Part shown: positions 1 through 5,843 of the stretch, piece by piece
How the letters are laid out: every line of letters starts with the position of its first letter
How positions within the stretch are numbered: the first letter of the stretch is position 1
Source of the DNA: an uncultured Chloroflexota bacterium
GTDB lineage: Bacteria; Chloroflexota; Anaerolineae; Anaerolineales; Villigracilaceae
NCBI GenBank assembly: GCA_903837815.1
Contig: CAILWD010000051.1
Location: 1-8,714 of the forward strand
Direction: 5' to 3'
Length of the DNA: 8,714 bases
Notes under the pieces: model-generated
Database searches by the model: none
Seen by the model: only the letters and a program-made list of their open reading frames with translations
What the model was told of the DNA's origin: nothing
Made by a program: the position numbers and the translations under genes

Positions 1-2
1 CG

Positions 3-566
3 ATGAAAGACCTATATCGCGGAACCCTCGTCCGCCTGGCAGATGAATCGCCCGAAGTGTTGGCAAAGGCTTTCGCAAAATGGAATCAGGATACAGAGCA
101 GCACCGCCTTGCAGACGACGACCCCGCCCAGTTATGGTCGGAGAAAAAACTCAAGGAGTATATCGAGAAGCGGGCGGAGAATTTATCGAACTCGTTTCGG
201 TTTTCGATTCGCACGCTGGAAGATGACAAACTCATCGGCGGCGTGGGGCTGTGGATTTCATCCTGGACTCATTCTGAAGCCTGGCTGGGAATTTCCATCG
301 GCGAACGGGATTACTGGGGCAGGGGCTACGGCACCGAAGCCGCGCGGCTGATCTTGCAATATGGATTTCTGGAACTCAACCTGCGCCGCATCTCGCTGGG
401 ACTTCATGCCTACAACGAGCGAGCGCGGAAGTCGTACGAGAAAGCTGGCTTTGTGATGGAAGGCAGGATGCGCGGCGAAGGCTGGCGCGACGGCGTCCAC
501 TACGACAGTTTGTGGATGGGAATCCTGCGCGAGGAGTGGTTTGCCCAAACTGGAGCGAAGCCATGA
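3..566 (+). CDS. GNAT-family N-acetyltransferase, RimJ/RimL type (array copy 1)
   Basis: A 187-residue single-domain GNAT of the RimJ/RimL-like group, expected to be a cytosolic enzyme moving an acetyl group from acetyl-CoA to an amine on a protein N-terminus, peptide or small molecule; the acceptor cannot be read from sequence. The acetyl-CoA pyrophosphate loop is the segment DYWGRGYGTEA (about residues 103-113), and the C-terminal family signature YNERARKSYEKAGF lies at about 137-150. The length is typical of the family. The ATG at 3 is chosen because copies 2 and 3 begin with matching residues (MKNLFRG, MKDIFTG against MKDLYRG); its ribosome binding site lies outside the window. The stop TGA overlaps the ATG of the next gene (ATGA), implying coupled translation. 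Its last two residues, KP, arise by read-through of the junction bases that are untranslated between copies 2 and 3. Confidence 0.9.
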   Translation: MKDLYRGTLVRLADESPEVLAKAFAKWNQDTEQHRLADDDPAQLWSEKKLKEYIEKRAENLSNSFRFSIRTLEDDKLIGGVGLWISSWTHSEAWLGISIGERDYWGRGYGTEAARLILQYGFLELNLRRISLGLHAYNERARKSYEKAGFVMEGRMRGEGWRDGVHYDSLWMGILREEWFAQTGAKP

Positions 567-1120
567 AAAATCTCTTTCGCGGAGAACTCGTCCGCCTGAC
601 GGATGAAGAACCCGAAGTGCTGGCAAAGGCTTTCGCCAAATGGGCGCGGGATACGGAACAGCACCGACTCGCCTGTGACGACCCCGCCCAGTTGTGGTCG
701 GTGAAAAACATCCAGGATCACATGGAAAGCCATCCCGAAGATTCGCCGAACTCGTTCCGCTTCTGCATCCGCACCCTGGCAGATGATGTGCTGATCGGCA
801 GCATGGATATTTGGGTCGATCACTGGACTCACTCTGAGGGCTGGCTCGGAATCTCGATTGGCGAACGTGATTACTGGGGCAAAGGCTACGGCACCGAAGC
901 CATGAAGTTGATCGTGCAGTACGGCTTTCTGGAGTTGAACCTGCGCCGCATTTCGCTTGGCGTCCACGGCTACAACGAACGCGCCGTGAAGTCTTATGAA
1001 AAAGTTGGCTTCAAGTTGGAAGGCAGGATGCGCGGAGAAGGTTTCCGCGATGGCGTTCACTTCGACGGCTTGTGGATGGGAATTTTGCGTGAGGAATGGT
1101 TTGCCTTGCAAGGAGCATAG
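563..1120 (+). CDS. GNAT-family N-acetyltransferase, RimJ/RimL type (array copy 2)
   Basis: A 185-residue GNAT that aligns without gaps to copy 1 at roughly 75% identity (about 47 differences counted by eye). The acetyl-CoA loop DYWGKGYGTEA is at about 103-113 and the YNERAVKSYEKVGF signature at about 137-150. Differences from copy 1 cluster at residues 46-62 and 80-87, while 88-150 and the C-terminus are almost unchanged, suggesting the same chemistry on a different acceptor (inference). The start at 563 is preferred over an upstream in-frame ATG at 512: 563 matches the N-termini of the paralogues, has a GGAG at 552-555, and overlaps the stop of copy 1 as ATGA, whereas 512 lies deep inside copy 1. 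Many synonymous differences from copy 1 indicate an old duplication kept under purifying selection. Confidence 0.9.
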   Translation: MKNLFRGELVRLTDEEPEVLAKAFAKWARDTEQHRLACDDPAQLWSVKNIQDHMESHPEDSPNSFRFCIRTLADDVLIGSMDIWVDHWTHSEGWLGISIGERDYWGKGYGTEAMKLIVQYGFLELNLRRISLGVHGYNERAVKSYEKVGFKLEGRMRGEGFRDGVHFDGLWMGILREEWFALQGA

Positions 1121-1122
1121 CC

Positions 1123-1686
1123 ATGAAAGATATTTTCACAGGCGATCTGGTCAGGCTCTCGGCTTTCGACCCCGATGAAATGGCGAAAGCGTACACCAAC
1201 TGGACGCGCGACTCCGAACTCACCCGCCTGTTCGACGGCGGCGCATCAGTCTTACATTCTGCAAAGGCAGGCACGGATTTTTTCGAGAAGATGGTCAAGG
1301 AGGATGGCCCCGCCAATCATTTTTTCAGTATCCGCAAGCTGGATGACAACCGCCTGCTGGGCGACATCAACCTGGATGTCATCAACCAATGGGGTTCGCG
1401 TGACTCGTTTGTAGGTCTTGGCATTGGCGACCGCAACGACTGGGGCAGGGGCTACGGCACTGACGCGATGAAAATTATTTTGCGATTTGCCTTCACCGAG
1501 ATCAACCTGCGCCGAGTCACATTGACCGTCTTTGAATACAACCCGCGCGCCATCCGCTCTTATGAAAAGGTTGGCTTCCGTCATGAGGGAAGGCTGCGCG
1601 GCGCACTGTTGCGCGACGGCAAACGCTGGGACATGCTCTACATGGGCATCCTTGCGGAAGATTGGCAGGAAAAATATCATGCCTGA
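1123..1686 (+). CDS. GNAT-family N-acetyltransferase, RimJ/RimL type (array copy 3)
   Basis: A 187-residue GNAT related to the two preceding genes but clearly more diverged, with its own two-residue insertion ahead of the core. The acetyl-CoA loop NDWGRGYGTDA is at about 105-115, followed by the shared INLRRVTLTVFEYNPRA stretch and SYEKVGF at about 146-152. The start at 1123 is supported by AGGAG at 1111-1115 (7-nt spacing) and by the MKDIFTG N-terminus shared with the other copies; an in-frame ATG at 1096 lies inside copy 2 and lacks such support. It follows copy 2 after only 2 nt, so the three genes are probably one transcript. The acceptor substrate is unknown; RimJ/RimL homology alone does not make it a ribosomal-protein acetyltransferase. 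Confidence 0.9.
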   Translation: MKDIFTGDLVRLSAFDPDEMAKAYTNWTRDSELTRLFDGGASVLHSAKAGTDFFEKMVKEDGPANHFFSIRKLDDNRLLGDINLDVINQWGSRDSFVGLGIGDRNDWGRGYGTDAMKIILRFAFTEINLRRVTLTVFEYNPRAIRSYEKVGFRHEGRLRGALLRDGKRWDMLYMGILAEDWQEKYHA

Positions 1687-1903
1687 AAAAATAAACCTCG
1701 ATAAGCTCAATTCAGATTTGCTGACCGTGATCAAGCCCGATCATGGACATGCCCCTCCGCAGGCGGCTGGACTTTGGAACGATGCAAGCCTGTCGCTCAT
1801 CCGCTCCCGTGAGCATGTCCAACCCTCGGCTACTGATCTGCGGATGGTGGTGCGCATCCAAAGAAAGAATAAACATCCGCATTCGACCAAGAAACACAAG
1901 TAA
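1679..1903 (+). CDS. Doubtful small ORF, 74 residues, overlapping the end of GNAT copy 3
   Basis: An open frame starting at the ATG at 1679, 8 nt before the end of GNAT copy 3, and ending at a TAA 19 nt before the next gene. The first ~19 residues (MPEKINLDKLNSDLLTVIK) look like plausible protein; the rest is irregular and ends in a Lys/His-rich tail (KNKHPHSTKKHK). Position and overlap would fit a translationally coupled operon member, but there is no convincing Shine-Dalgarno, no recognised domain, and the middle of the frame coincides with an inverted-repeat element (1744-1821). It could equally be a decayed gene interrupted by that element, or not coding at all. Confidence 0.3.
   Translation: MPEKINLDKLNSDLLTVIKPDHGHAPPQAAGLWNDASLSLIRSREHVQPSATDLRMVVRIQRKNKHPHSTKKHK
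1744..1821. repeat. Inverted-repeat element with internal hairpins (possible structured RNA or REP-like unit)
   Basis: TGGACATGC at 1744-1752 is the exact reverse complement of GCATGTCCA at 1813-1821. Inside this 9-bp outer stem there are two further foldable pieces: CCG/CGG at 1757-1759 and 1764-1766 with a 4-nt loop, and GATG...AGC / GCT...CATC at 1781-1801 with a 2-nt bulge. Together they could form a small three-way junction. The element lies in the only loosely packed part of an otherwise tight operon, about 100 nt before the tandem-GNAT start. It matches no riboswitch or RNA family I recognise. Confidence 0.3.
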
Positions 1904-1922
1904 AAGCAGAAGGAGAATCATC

Positions 1923-2906
1923 ATGACTGAAAATGCGAATCTCGCCGCTGGCTTGACCCTGCGCCCCGCCCGCTGGGACGACATGGAAGCGGTGGCAAAA
2001 CTCATTTACGCCGTCTGCGAGGCAGATGGCGACGTGACGGTTGCCGCCACTGCCGAAGATATGGAAAACACCTGGAAAACAGAGGGCTTCAATCTCGACC
2101 GCGATGCTTTCGTTGTGGAAGCGCAGGACGGGAGCCTGGTTGGGTACGAAGAGTTCTTCCATCAAAAAGACCAATACCACGACCTCGACGCCGACGGATA
2201 TATCCACCCTCAATTCAGGGGACAAGGCATCGGCACGACCCTGTTGCGCGCGGTGGAAGTGCGCGCCCGCGAAGAAATGCAGCTTGCCGCACCCGACCTG
2301 CGGGTCTTCATCCGCAGCACCATTGATAACAAGGATCAACTGGGGCATGAGGTGATGAAAGCCGAAGGTTATTTCCCCGTCCGCTATCACTGGCGGATGG
2401 AGATCAAATTGCAGGAAGCGCCCGCCCCTGTGACCTTTCCCAACGGAATCGAACTGCGTCCCTTCGTCAAAGACCAACACGCCACCGCAGTCTGGGAGGC
2501 GGATAACGAAGCCTTCCGCGACCATTGGGCGCATCACGACTCGACCTACGAAGAATGGACTCACTGGAAATTCGGCAAATCCAACTTCGACCCGAGCCTG
2601 TGGATGATTGCCTGGGATGGCGACCAGATTGCGGGCTACTCGCAAAACCGTGTCCGCATGGGAATTGGCTGGATCGGCACGCTGGGAGTCCGCCGCCCGT
2701 GGCGCAAACTGGGGCTGGGGCTTGCCCTGCTCCAGCATTCCTTTGGCGAATTCTACCAGCGCGGCATGACCACCATCGGGCTGGGGGTTGACGCATCCAA
2801 CCCGACGGGCGCGACCCGTCTCTACCAGCGGGCGGGGATGTACGTGGCGAGCGAGTTTGCCACCTACGAAAAGGAACTCCGCCCCGGACGAAATCTGGAA
2901 GAGTAG
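1923..2906 (+). CDS. Tandem two-domain GNAT acetyltransferase (mycothiol-synthase-like architecture)
   Basis: A 327-residue protein made of two GNAT folds. The N-terminal domain (about 11-165) carries a full acetyl-CoA motif, IHPQFRGQGIGTTLL (about 94-108). The C-terminal domain (about 176-320) has LGVRRPWRKLGLGLALL (about 254-270), then the typical VDASNPTGATRLYQRAGM (about 289-306). The architecture and length resemble mycothiol synthase MshD, but many unrelated tandem GNATs share this layout, so mycothiol chemistry is not claimed. Both domains keep the R/Q-x-x-G-x-G/A loop, so both may bind acetyl-CoA. The start at 1923 has AGGAG at 1911-1915 with 7-nt spacing; an in-frame ATG at 1743 would add 60 residues of unlikely sequence. 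A strong hairpin follows the stop. Confidence 0.9.
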   Translation: MTENANLAAGLTLRPARWDDMEAVAKLIYAVCEADGDVTVAATAEDMENTWKTEGFNLDRDAFVVEAQDGSLVGYEEFFHQKDQYHDLDADGYIHPQFRGQGIGTTLLRAVEVRAREEMQLAAPDLRVFIRSTIDNKDQLGHEVMKAEGYFPVRYHWRMEIKLQEAPAPVTFPNGIELRPFVKDQHATAVWEADNEAFRDHWAHHDSTYEEWTHWKFGKSNFDPSLWMIAWDGDQIAGYSQNRVRMGIGWIGTLGVRRPWRKLGLGLALLQHSFGEFYQRGMTTIGLGVDASNPTGATRLYQRAGMYVASEFATYEKELRPGRNLEE

Positions 2907-2915
2907 GCTTCTTGC

Positions 2916-2954
2916 ATAAGTGTTGCCGCCGATGACTTCGGCGGCAACACTTAT
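2916..2954. terminator. Perfect 17-bp hairpin between convergent genes
   Basis: Arms 2916-2932 and 2938-2954 are exact reverse complements (17 bp) around a 5-nt loop (TGACT). It begins 10 nt after the tandem-GNAT stop and lies 48 nt from the stop of the convergent methyltransferase gene. The plus-strand T-tract is weak (TTATTTGG) and the minus strand shows none, so it may act as a bidirectional terminator or 3'-end stabiliser rather than a textbook intrinsic terminator. Confidence 0.7.
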
Positions 2955-3002
2955 TTGGATGGCTCCGGGTAGTGAATGTGAAGGCTCCCGGTTACAGCCC
3001 GT

Positions 3003-3767
3003 TCACGGCTTTATTCCCACAACCATCCTGACCCAAAAATCGGATTTGAAGACTTTGCGGCCGTCCTCCCTTAAGTCTGCCATGATTTTTTCGATGCCAG
3101 CCTCGTAGGTTTCCCTGTCAAGCAGGGCCAGTTGGGATGTGGCGTTCTGTTTGAGAAAAGGGTCGCGCAGAACTTGTTCGCCGTCGTGAATGCTTGAGAC
3201 ATGTTCCACATTTCGCTGGTCGATGTTTTGGAAGCCTGCTCGATTCATCATCTCTTTCAGGCTGCTGCCGGATGGATAACGGTGGAGATCGGTCTCGTAG
3301 ACGGTTTCGAAGTAATCATAAAAATACCAATCGAAATCGCCGCTGTGCGGGTCGTGGCCGATGATAGCGAGCGCGCCGCCGGGCTTCAAAACGCGGAAGG
3401 CTTCTTCCACAAATGCCTCATGGTTGCCAAAGTGATGGACGGCGTCTACGCAGTAAAGCAGGTCGAAGGAGGAGGGCCGAAAGGGGAGTTGGGTCGCAGT
3501 ACCGCGAATCAATTTGAGGGGCGCGGGCTGATTCTTCGCCTGCGCGGCCATCCCCGCTGAGAAGTCCAGCCCGTAGAGTTGCGGCGTCACTTGGCTTAAC
3601 AGGTTCAACCAATAGCCTGTTCCACAGCCGGCTTCCAGAACGTTTGCCGCGTCGACCTGACGGGCAAGTTCGAGCAGGGCATCGCCGCGCTCCCAGTGAA
3701 AGGTGGAGGGATAGCGCTGGTTGTATTCCGCTGAGATTGTGTCGTAGTTCAGTTGAGACTGTGTCAT
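3003..3767 (-). CDS. Class I SAM-dependent methyltransferase
   Basis: A 254-residue Rossmann-fold methyltransferase of the Methyltransf_11/UbiE-like type. SAM-binding motif I is VLEAGCGTG (about 43-51), the acidic ribose-contacting residue at the end of strand 2 is D68 in LYGLDFS, the motif II region is FDLLYCVDAVHHF (about 101-113), and the motif III loop is RVLKPGG (about 125-131). The substrate is unknown: the C-terminal 100 residues, which in this class shape acceptor specificity, carry nothing I recognise. It is the third gene of a minus-strand run after ywbE and an AANAT-like GNAT, with a 47-nt gap from the latter and no obvious intervening promoter or strong Shine-Dalgarno, so it is probably co-transcribed. 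Start choice is moderate: the N-terminus YDTISAEYNQRY is typical of the family. Confidence 0.88.
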   Translation of the reverse strand: MTQSQLNYDTISAEYNQRYPSTFHWERGDALLELARQVDAANVLEAGCGTGYWLNLLSQVTPQLYGLDFSAGMAAQAKNQPAPLKLIRGTATQLPFRPSSFDLLYCVDAVHHFGNHEAFVEEAFRVLKPGGALAIIGHDPHSGDFDWYFYDYFETVYETDLHRYPSGSSLKEMMNRAGFQNIDQRNVEHVSSIHDGEQVLRDPFLKQNATSQLALLDRETYEAGIEKIMADLREDGRKVFKSDFWVRMVVGIKP

Positions 3768-3814
3768 GCTGTTTTGAAAGCGCAGTTCCGATATTTCTTA
3801 CGGGTTGATGGGGT

Positions 3815-4324
3815 TCATTCCTTCCCTTCGAGCGACAGGCACAACTCATGCCATTGCGATCCGCCATGTGTGGAGCGGGACAATCCCATGTGGGAAAACC
3901 CCAGTCTTTCGTAATAGGCGATCAAATGCTGTTTGCACATCAGGAAAACTTTTTTCTTTTTACTTTGCTTTGCCTCTTCTACAAAACGTTCCACCAGCCG
4001 CCTTGCAATCCCCTGCCTTTGAAATTCTGGCAGAACCGCCAGGGCAAAGAGCACCATGTTTTTTCCGAGTGGGTCGTGACCGACCAGTTGTTTCAATTCT
4101 TCATCGCTGATGTCGTTCTTGTTCGTGGATGCGCCGTTTGCCATGCCGACGACTCGTCCGCCGATCTCGGCGACAAAGAAGCCCTGTGGGAAAGTCTTAA
4201 TGCGAAGTTTTATGGTTTCCCGCGATGCCATCTCTTCGGCTGAAAAACCGCTAGTTTCGACTGTGCAGCAATCATCCAGGTCCTGGGGGCGGACGTTGCG
4301 AATCAGGATATCACCCGCCTGCAT
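3815..4324 (-). CDS. GNAT-family acetyltransferase, AANAT-like
   Basis: A 169-residue GNAT. The acetyl-CoA loop is VLPEFQRQGIARRL (about 97-110, Q-R-Q-G-I-A), and the C-terminal signature LIAYYERLGFS (about 134-144) carries a Tyr pair; Y138 lines up with the general-acid Tyr of arylalkylamine N-acetyltransferases (FYQRFGF in the animal enzyme). The segment VETSGFSAEEMASRET followed by FPQGFFVAEIGGRVVGM also resembles bacterial AANAT-like proteins. The substrate is probably a small amine, but this is inference. The start at 4324 lies inside the last codons of ywbE (14-nt overlap in another frame), with AAGGAG within ywbE as its ribosome binding site, so translation should be coupled to ywbE. 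It is followed by the methyltransferase gene. Confidence 0.88.
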   Translation of the reverse strand: MQAGDILIRNVRPQDLDDCCTVETSGFSAEEMASRETIKLRIKTFPQGFFVAEIGGRVVGMANGASTNKNDISDEELKQLVGHDPLGKNMVLFALAVLPEFQRQGIARRLVERFVEEAKQSKKKKVFLMCKQHLIAYYERLGFSHMGLSRSTHGGSQWHELCLSLEGKE

Positions 4325-4514
4325 GGACGATCTCCTTCACGCGTCCCACCTGCCCATCTGTAAGGCGGACTTTGATGCCATGTGGGTGATTGGGTGATTT
4401 GGTAAGGATGTCTCTGACCACGCCTTTGGTCAGCTTCCCCGTTTGCTGGTCCTGCTTCAGGACGATGAGCACAGTCATGCCGGGTTTGATGTTTGCGCGG
4501 GTTTGTCCATTCAT
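4311..4514 (-). CDS. ywbE: YwbE family protein (DUF2196)
   Basis: A 67-residue protein matching the small YwbE family of Bacillus subtilis and many other bacteria over its whole length. Characteristic stretches are MNGQTRANIKPGMTVLIVLKQ, QTGKLTKGVVRDILTKS and PHGIKVRLTDGQVGRVKEI. The family is a compact predominantly beta-strand protein with KOW/SH3-like features; its biochemical role is not established as far as I know. The start at 4514 has AAAGGAA (plus-strand TTCCTTT at 4521-4527). It heads a three-gene minus-strand unit with the AANAT-like GNAT (14-nt overlap) and the methyltransferase; a hairpin at 4564-4611 separates it from the HAD gene upstream. Confidence 0.88.
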   Translation of the reverse strand: MNGQTRANIKPGMTVLIVLKQDQQTGKLTKGVVRDILTKSPNHPHGIKVRLTDGQVGRVKEIVHAGG

Positions 4515-4563
4515 GGGAAATTCCTTTGTAGAGGTGAAAGTTTCCAGGGTTTGCCGGTGGATA

Positions 4564-4611
4564 AAACATCATCCCGCAAGCGCCGATAGCTCGACCTGCG
4601 GGATGATGTTT
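4564..4611 (-). terminator. Intrinsic terminator after the HAD gene
   Basis: AAACATCATCCCGCA (4564-4578) and TGCGGGATGATGTTT (4597-4611) form a perfect 15-bp stem with an 18-nt loop. Read on the minus strand the stem runs into TTTTAT, the usual layout of a rho-independent terminator. It lies 23 nt past the HAD stop and about 50 nt before the ywbE start, so it ends the zinc-ribbon/HAD transcript or acts as an attenuator ahead of ywbE. Confidence 0.72.
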
Positions 4612-4634
4612 CCTTCCGGACACATGGGATGAAA

Positions 4635-5240
4635 CTATTTCGATTTCAACACGCGATGTAAACGTTCCAACGACTTTTCTGGGTCGTCGAAGAGGATGCC
4701 GGTCATGCCGACTTTCTGGCAGGCGGCTACGTTTTCGGGGAAATCGTCCACAAAGACAGATTCCCTCGCGCTGACGCTGGCCTTCTCCAGCGCAATTTGG
4801 TAGATTCGATCCGACGGTTTGACCGCGCCAACTTCAGCCGAGATGACCACCGTGTCGAACAGGTCGAGCAGCTTCTCTTTTGCGAGAAAGTCACGCAGGC
4901 CGCTCCAGGCGTTGGAGATCAACCCTGTTTGGATACTGCCGCGCAACGAGCGGATATACTCGATCAGTTCGCGGTCGATGATGTCGCCGCCGAAGAATTG
5001 GTCGCGGAAGGGTTTGCTCTCGGTGGCGGGCAGGTGGAAGCGTTTCAGCACATTCATCCAGTGTTCGTCTTCGGCAATCTCGCCCAGAGATGCGCGGCGT
5101 GCCGATTCTGAGTTGAAGACCGCCTTGTCGATTTCTTCATAATCCATGTTGAAACGCTCGGCCAGTTTCTGGCGCGGCGCCTGATATTCGGTGCGCATGA
5201 TGACGCCGCCAAAATCGAAGAATACTGCGCGAATTGCCAT
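4635..5240 (-). CDS. HAD-superfamily hydrolase, YihX-like subfamily IA phosphatase
   Basis: A 201-residue haloacid-dehalogenase-fold hydrolase, expected to remove phosphate from a small phosphorylated metabolite in the cytosol. Motif I is VFFDFGGVI with nucleophile D9; motif II is the Ser in GLISNAW (S109); motif III is the Lys in AVKPSDRIY (K141); motif IV is VFVDDFPEN (D165, D166). The cap lies between about 15 and 95. The residue two after the nucleophile is Gly instead of the classic Asp, as in the FDFGGV/FDLGNV group that includes E. coli YihX, an active sugar-1-phosphate phosphatase, so inactivity is not implied. The start at 5240 is where homology begins; the open frame extends 52 codons upstream, but that part is Arg/Pro-rich sequence created by reading the neighbouring gene out of frame. 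It follows the zinc-ribbon gene by 10 nt. Confidence 0.88.
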   Translation of the reverse strand: MAIRAVFFDFGGVIMRTEYQAPRQKLAERFNMDYEEIDKAVFNSESARRASLGEIAEDEHWMNVLKRFHLPATESKPFRDQFFGGDIIDRELIEYIRSLRGSIQTGLISNAWSGLRDFLAKEKLLDLFDTVVISAEVGAVKPSDRIYQIALEKASVSARESVFVDDFPENVAACQKVGMTGILFDDPEKSLERLHRVLKSK

Positions 5241-5250
5241 GTGGTCGCGC

Positions 5251-5757
5251 CTACTTCTTCTGTGATTTGGATTCGGCGGCCTTGGCAGCGGGCTTCTTGG
5301 CCTTGTCAGTGGCTGTCGACTTCGACGCTGTTGCGGGCTTTTTTGCAGACGGAGCCTTGGCGGCGGCTGGTTTCTTCTCCTTCGCGTCAGCGGCATCCAC
5401 CTTTTCAGTGGATTTCTTGACGGCGGCTTTCTTTTCAGCCGAAGCCTTCTTTACCGCTTCCTTCATGGCTTTGGAAATGGGCTCGGTTTTGAGATCTGCA
5501 ACAGGGACGGTCTCTGCTTTGGGGGCTGGCGGCGCCGGGGTCTCCTGTGGTGCGGAAGCCAGTTCTTTGGCGGCTGCCTGCCAGTTGGGGAAGAACAACT
5601 CTACTCTCTGGCGCGAAATCGAATTAGCGCGGCGGCAACGCGGACAATGCGCATCATAATGGTTTTGATGCCTTTCGTTCATGGTGACGATGGCATTCAA
5701 CATTTCGAGGCGACCAAGGGTAAACGGGGTCTGGCAATAGATACAGCGCAGGTTCAT
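5251..5757 (-). CDS. Zinc-ribbon protein with long Lys/Ala-rich tail, function unknown
   Basis: A 168-residue protein in two parts. The N-terminal ~60 residues form a likely zinc ribbon, with C5-x2-C8 (CIYC) and C38-x2-C41 (CPRC) plus nearby H30, H33 and H37. The remaining ~105 residues are low complexity and dominated by Lys, Ala, Pro, Ser and Glu, with recurring AAKA and KKPA units, resembling the tails of bacterial histone-H1-like proteins. A nucleic-acid-binding or nucleoid-associated role is a reasonable inference, not shown. There is no signal peptide or membrane segment. The start at 5757 has AGGAAAGGAA just upstream. It lies 10 nt before the HAD phosphatase gene on the same strand, so the two are almost surely co-transcribed. 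I do not recognise the N-terminal domain as a named family. Confidence 0.8.
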   Translation of the reverse strand: MNLRCIYCQTPFTLGRLEMLNAIVTMNERHQNHYDAHCPRCRRANSISRQRVELFFPNWQAAAKELASAPQETPAPPAPKAETVPVADLKTEPISKAMKEAVKKASAEKKAAVKKSTEKVDAADAKEKKPAAAKAPSAKKPATASKSTATDKAKKPAAKAAESKSQKK

Positions 5758-5843
5758 AAGAATTTCCTTTCCTAACTAGCAGATATGACTTGATTCTACA
5801 CTGAATTGCCGGGCGCGGAGAATCGAAAAATGTGATACTTCCC

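Noticed and set aside
500..1111. A 203-codon minus-strand frame opposite GNAT copies 1 and 2
   Set aside because: Antisense shadow of two clear GNAT genes; similar shadows appear opposite the other copies because they are paralogous.
1743..1922. A 60-residue N-terminal extension of the tandem GNAT
   Set aside because: The extension looks non-coding, covers the inverted-repeat element, and the ATG at 1923 has a clear AGGAG at proper spacing.
3..4324. Reading the GNAT/methyltransferase cluster as a toxin-antitoxin or defence island
   Set aside because: No RHH antitoxin, nuclease, restriction or phage-related gene is present, and the GNATs match the RimJ/RimL, tandem and AANAT-like types rather than TacT/AtaT-type toxins paired with antitoxins.
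5241..5396. A 52-residue Arg/Pro-rich N-terminal extension of the HAD protein
   Set aside because: It overlaps the Lys/Ala-rich tail of the upstream gene in another frame; HAD homology begins at the ATG at 5240.
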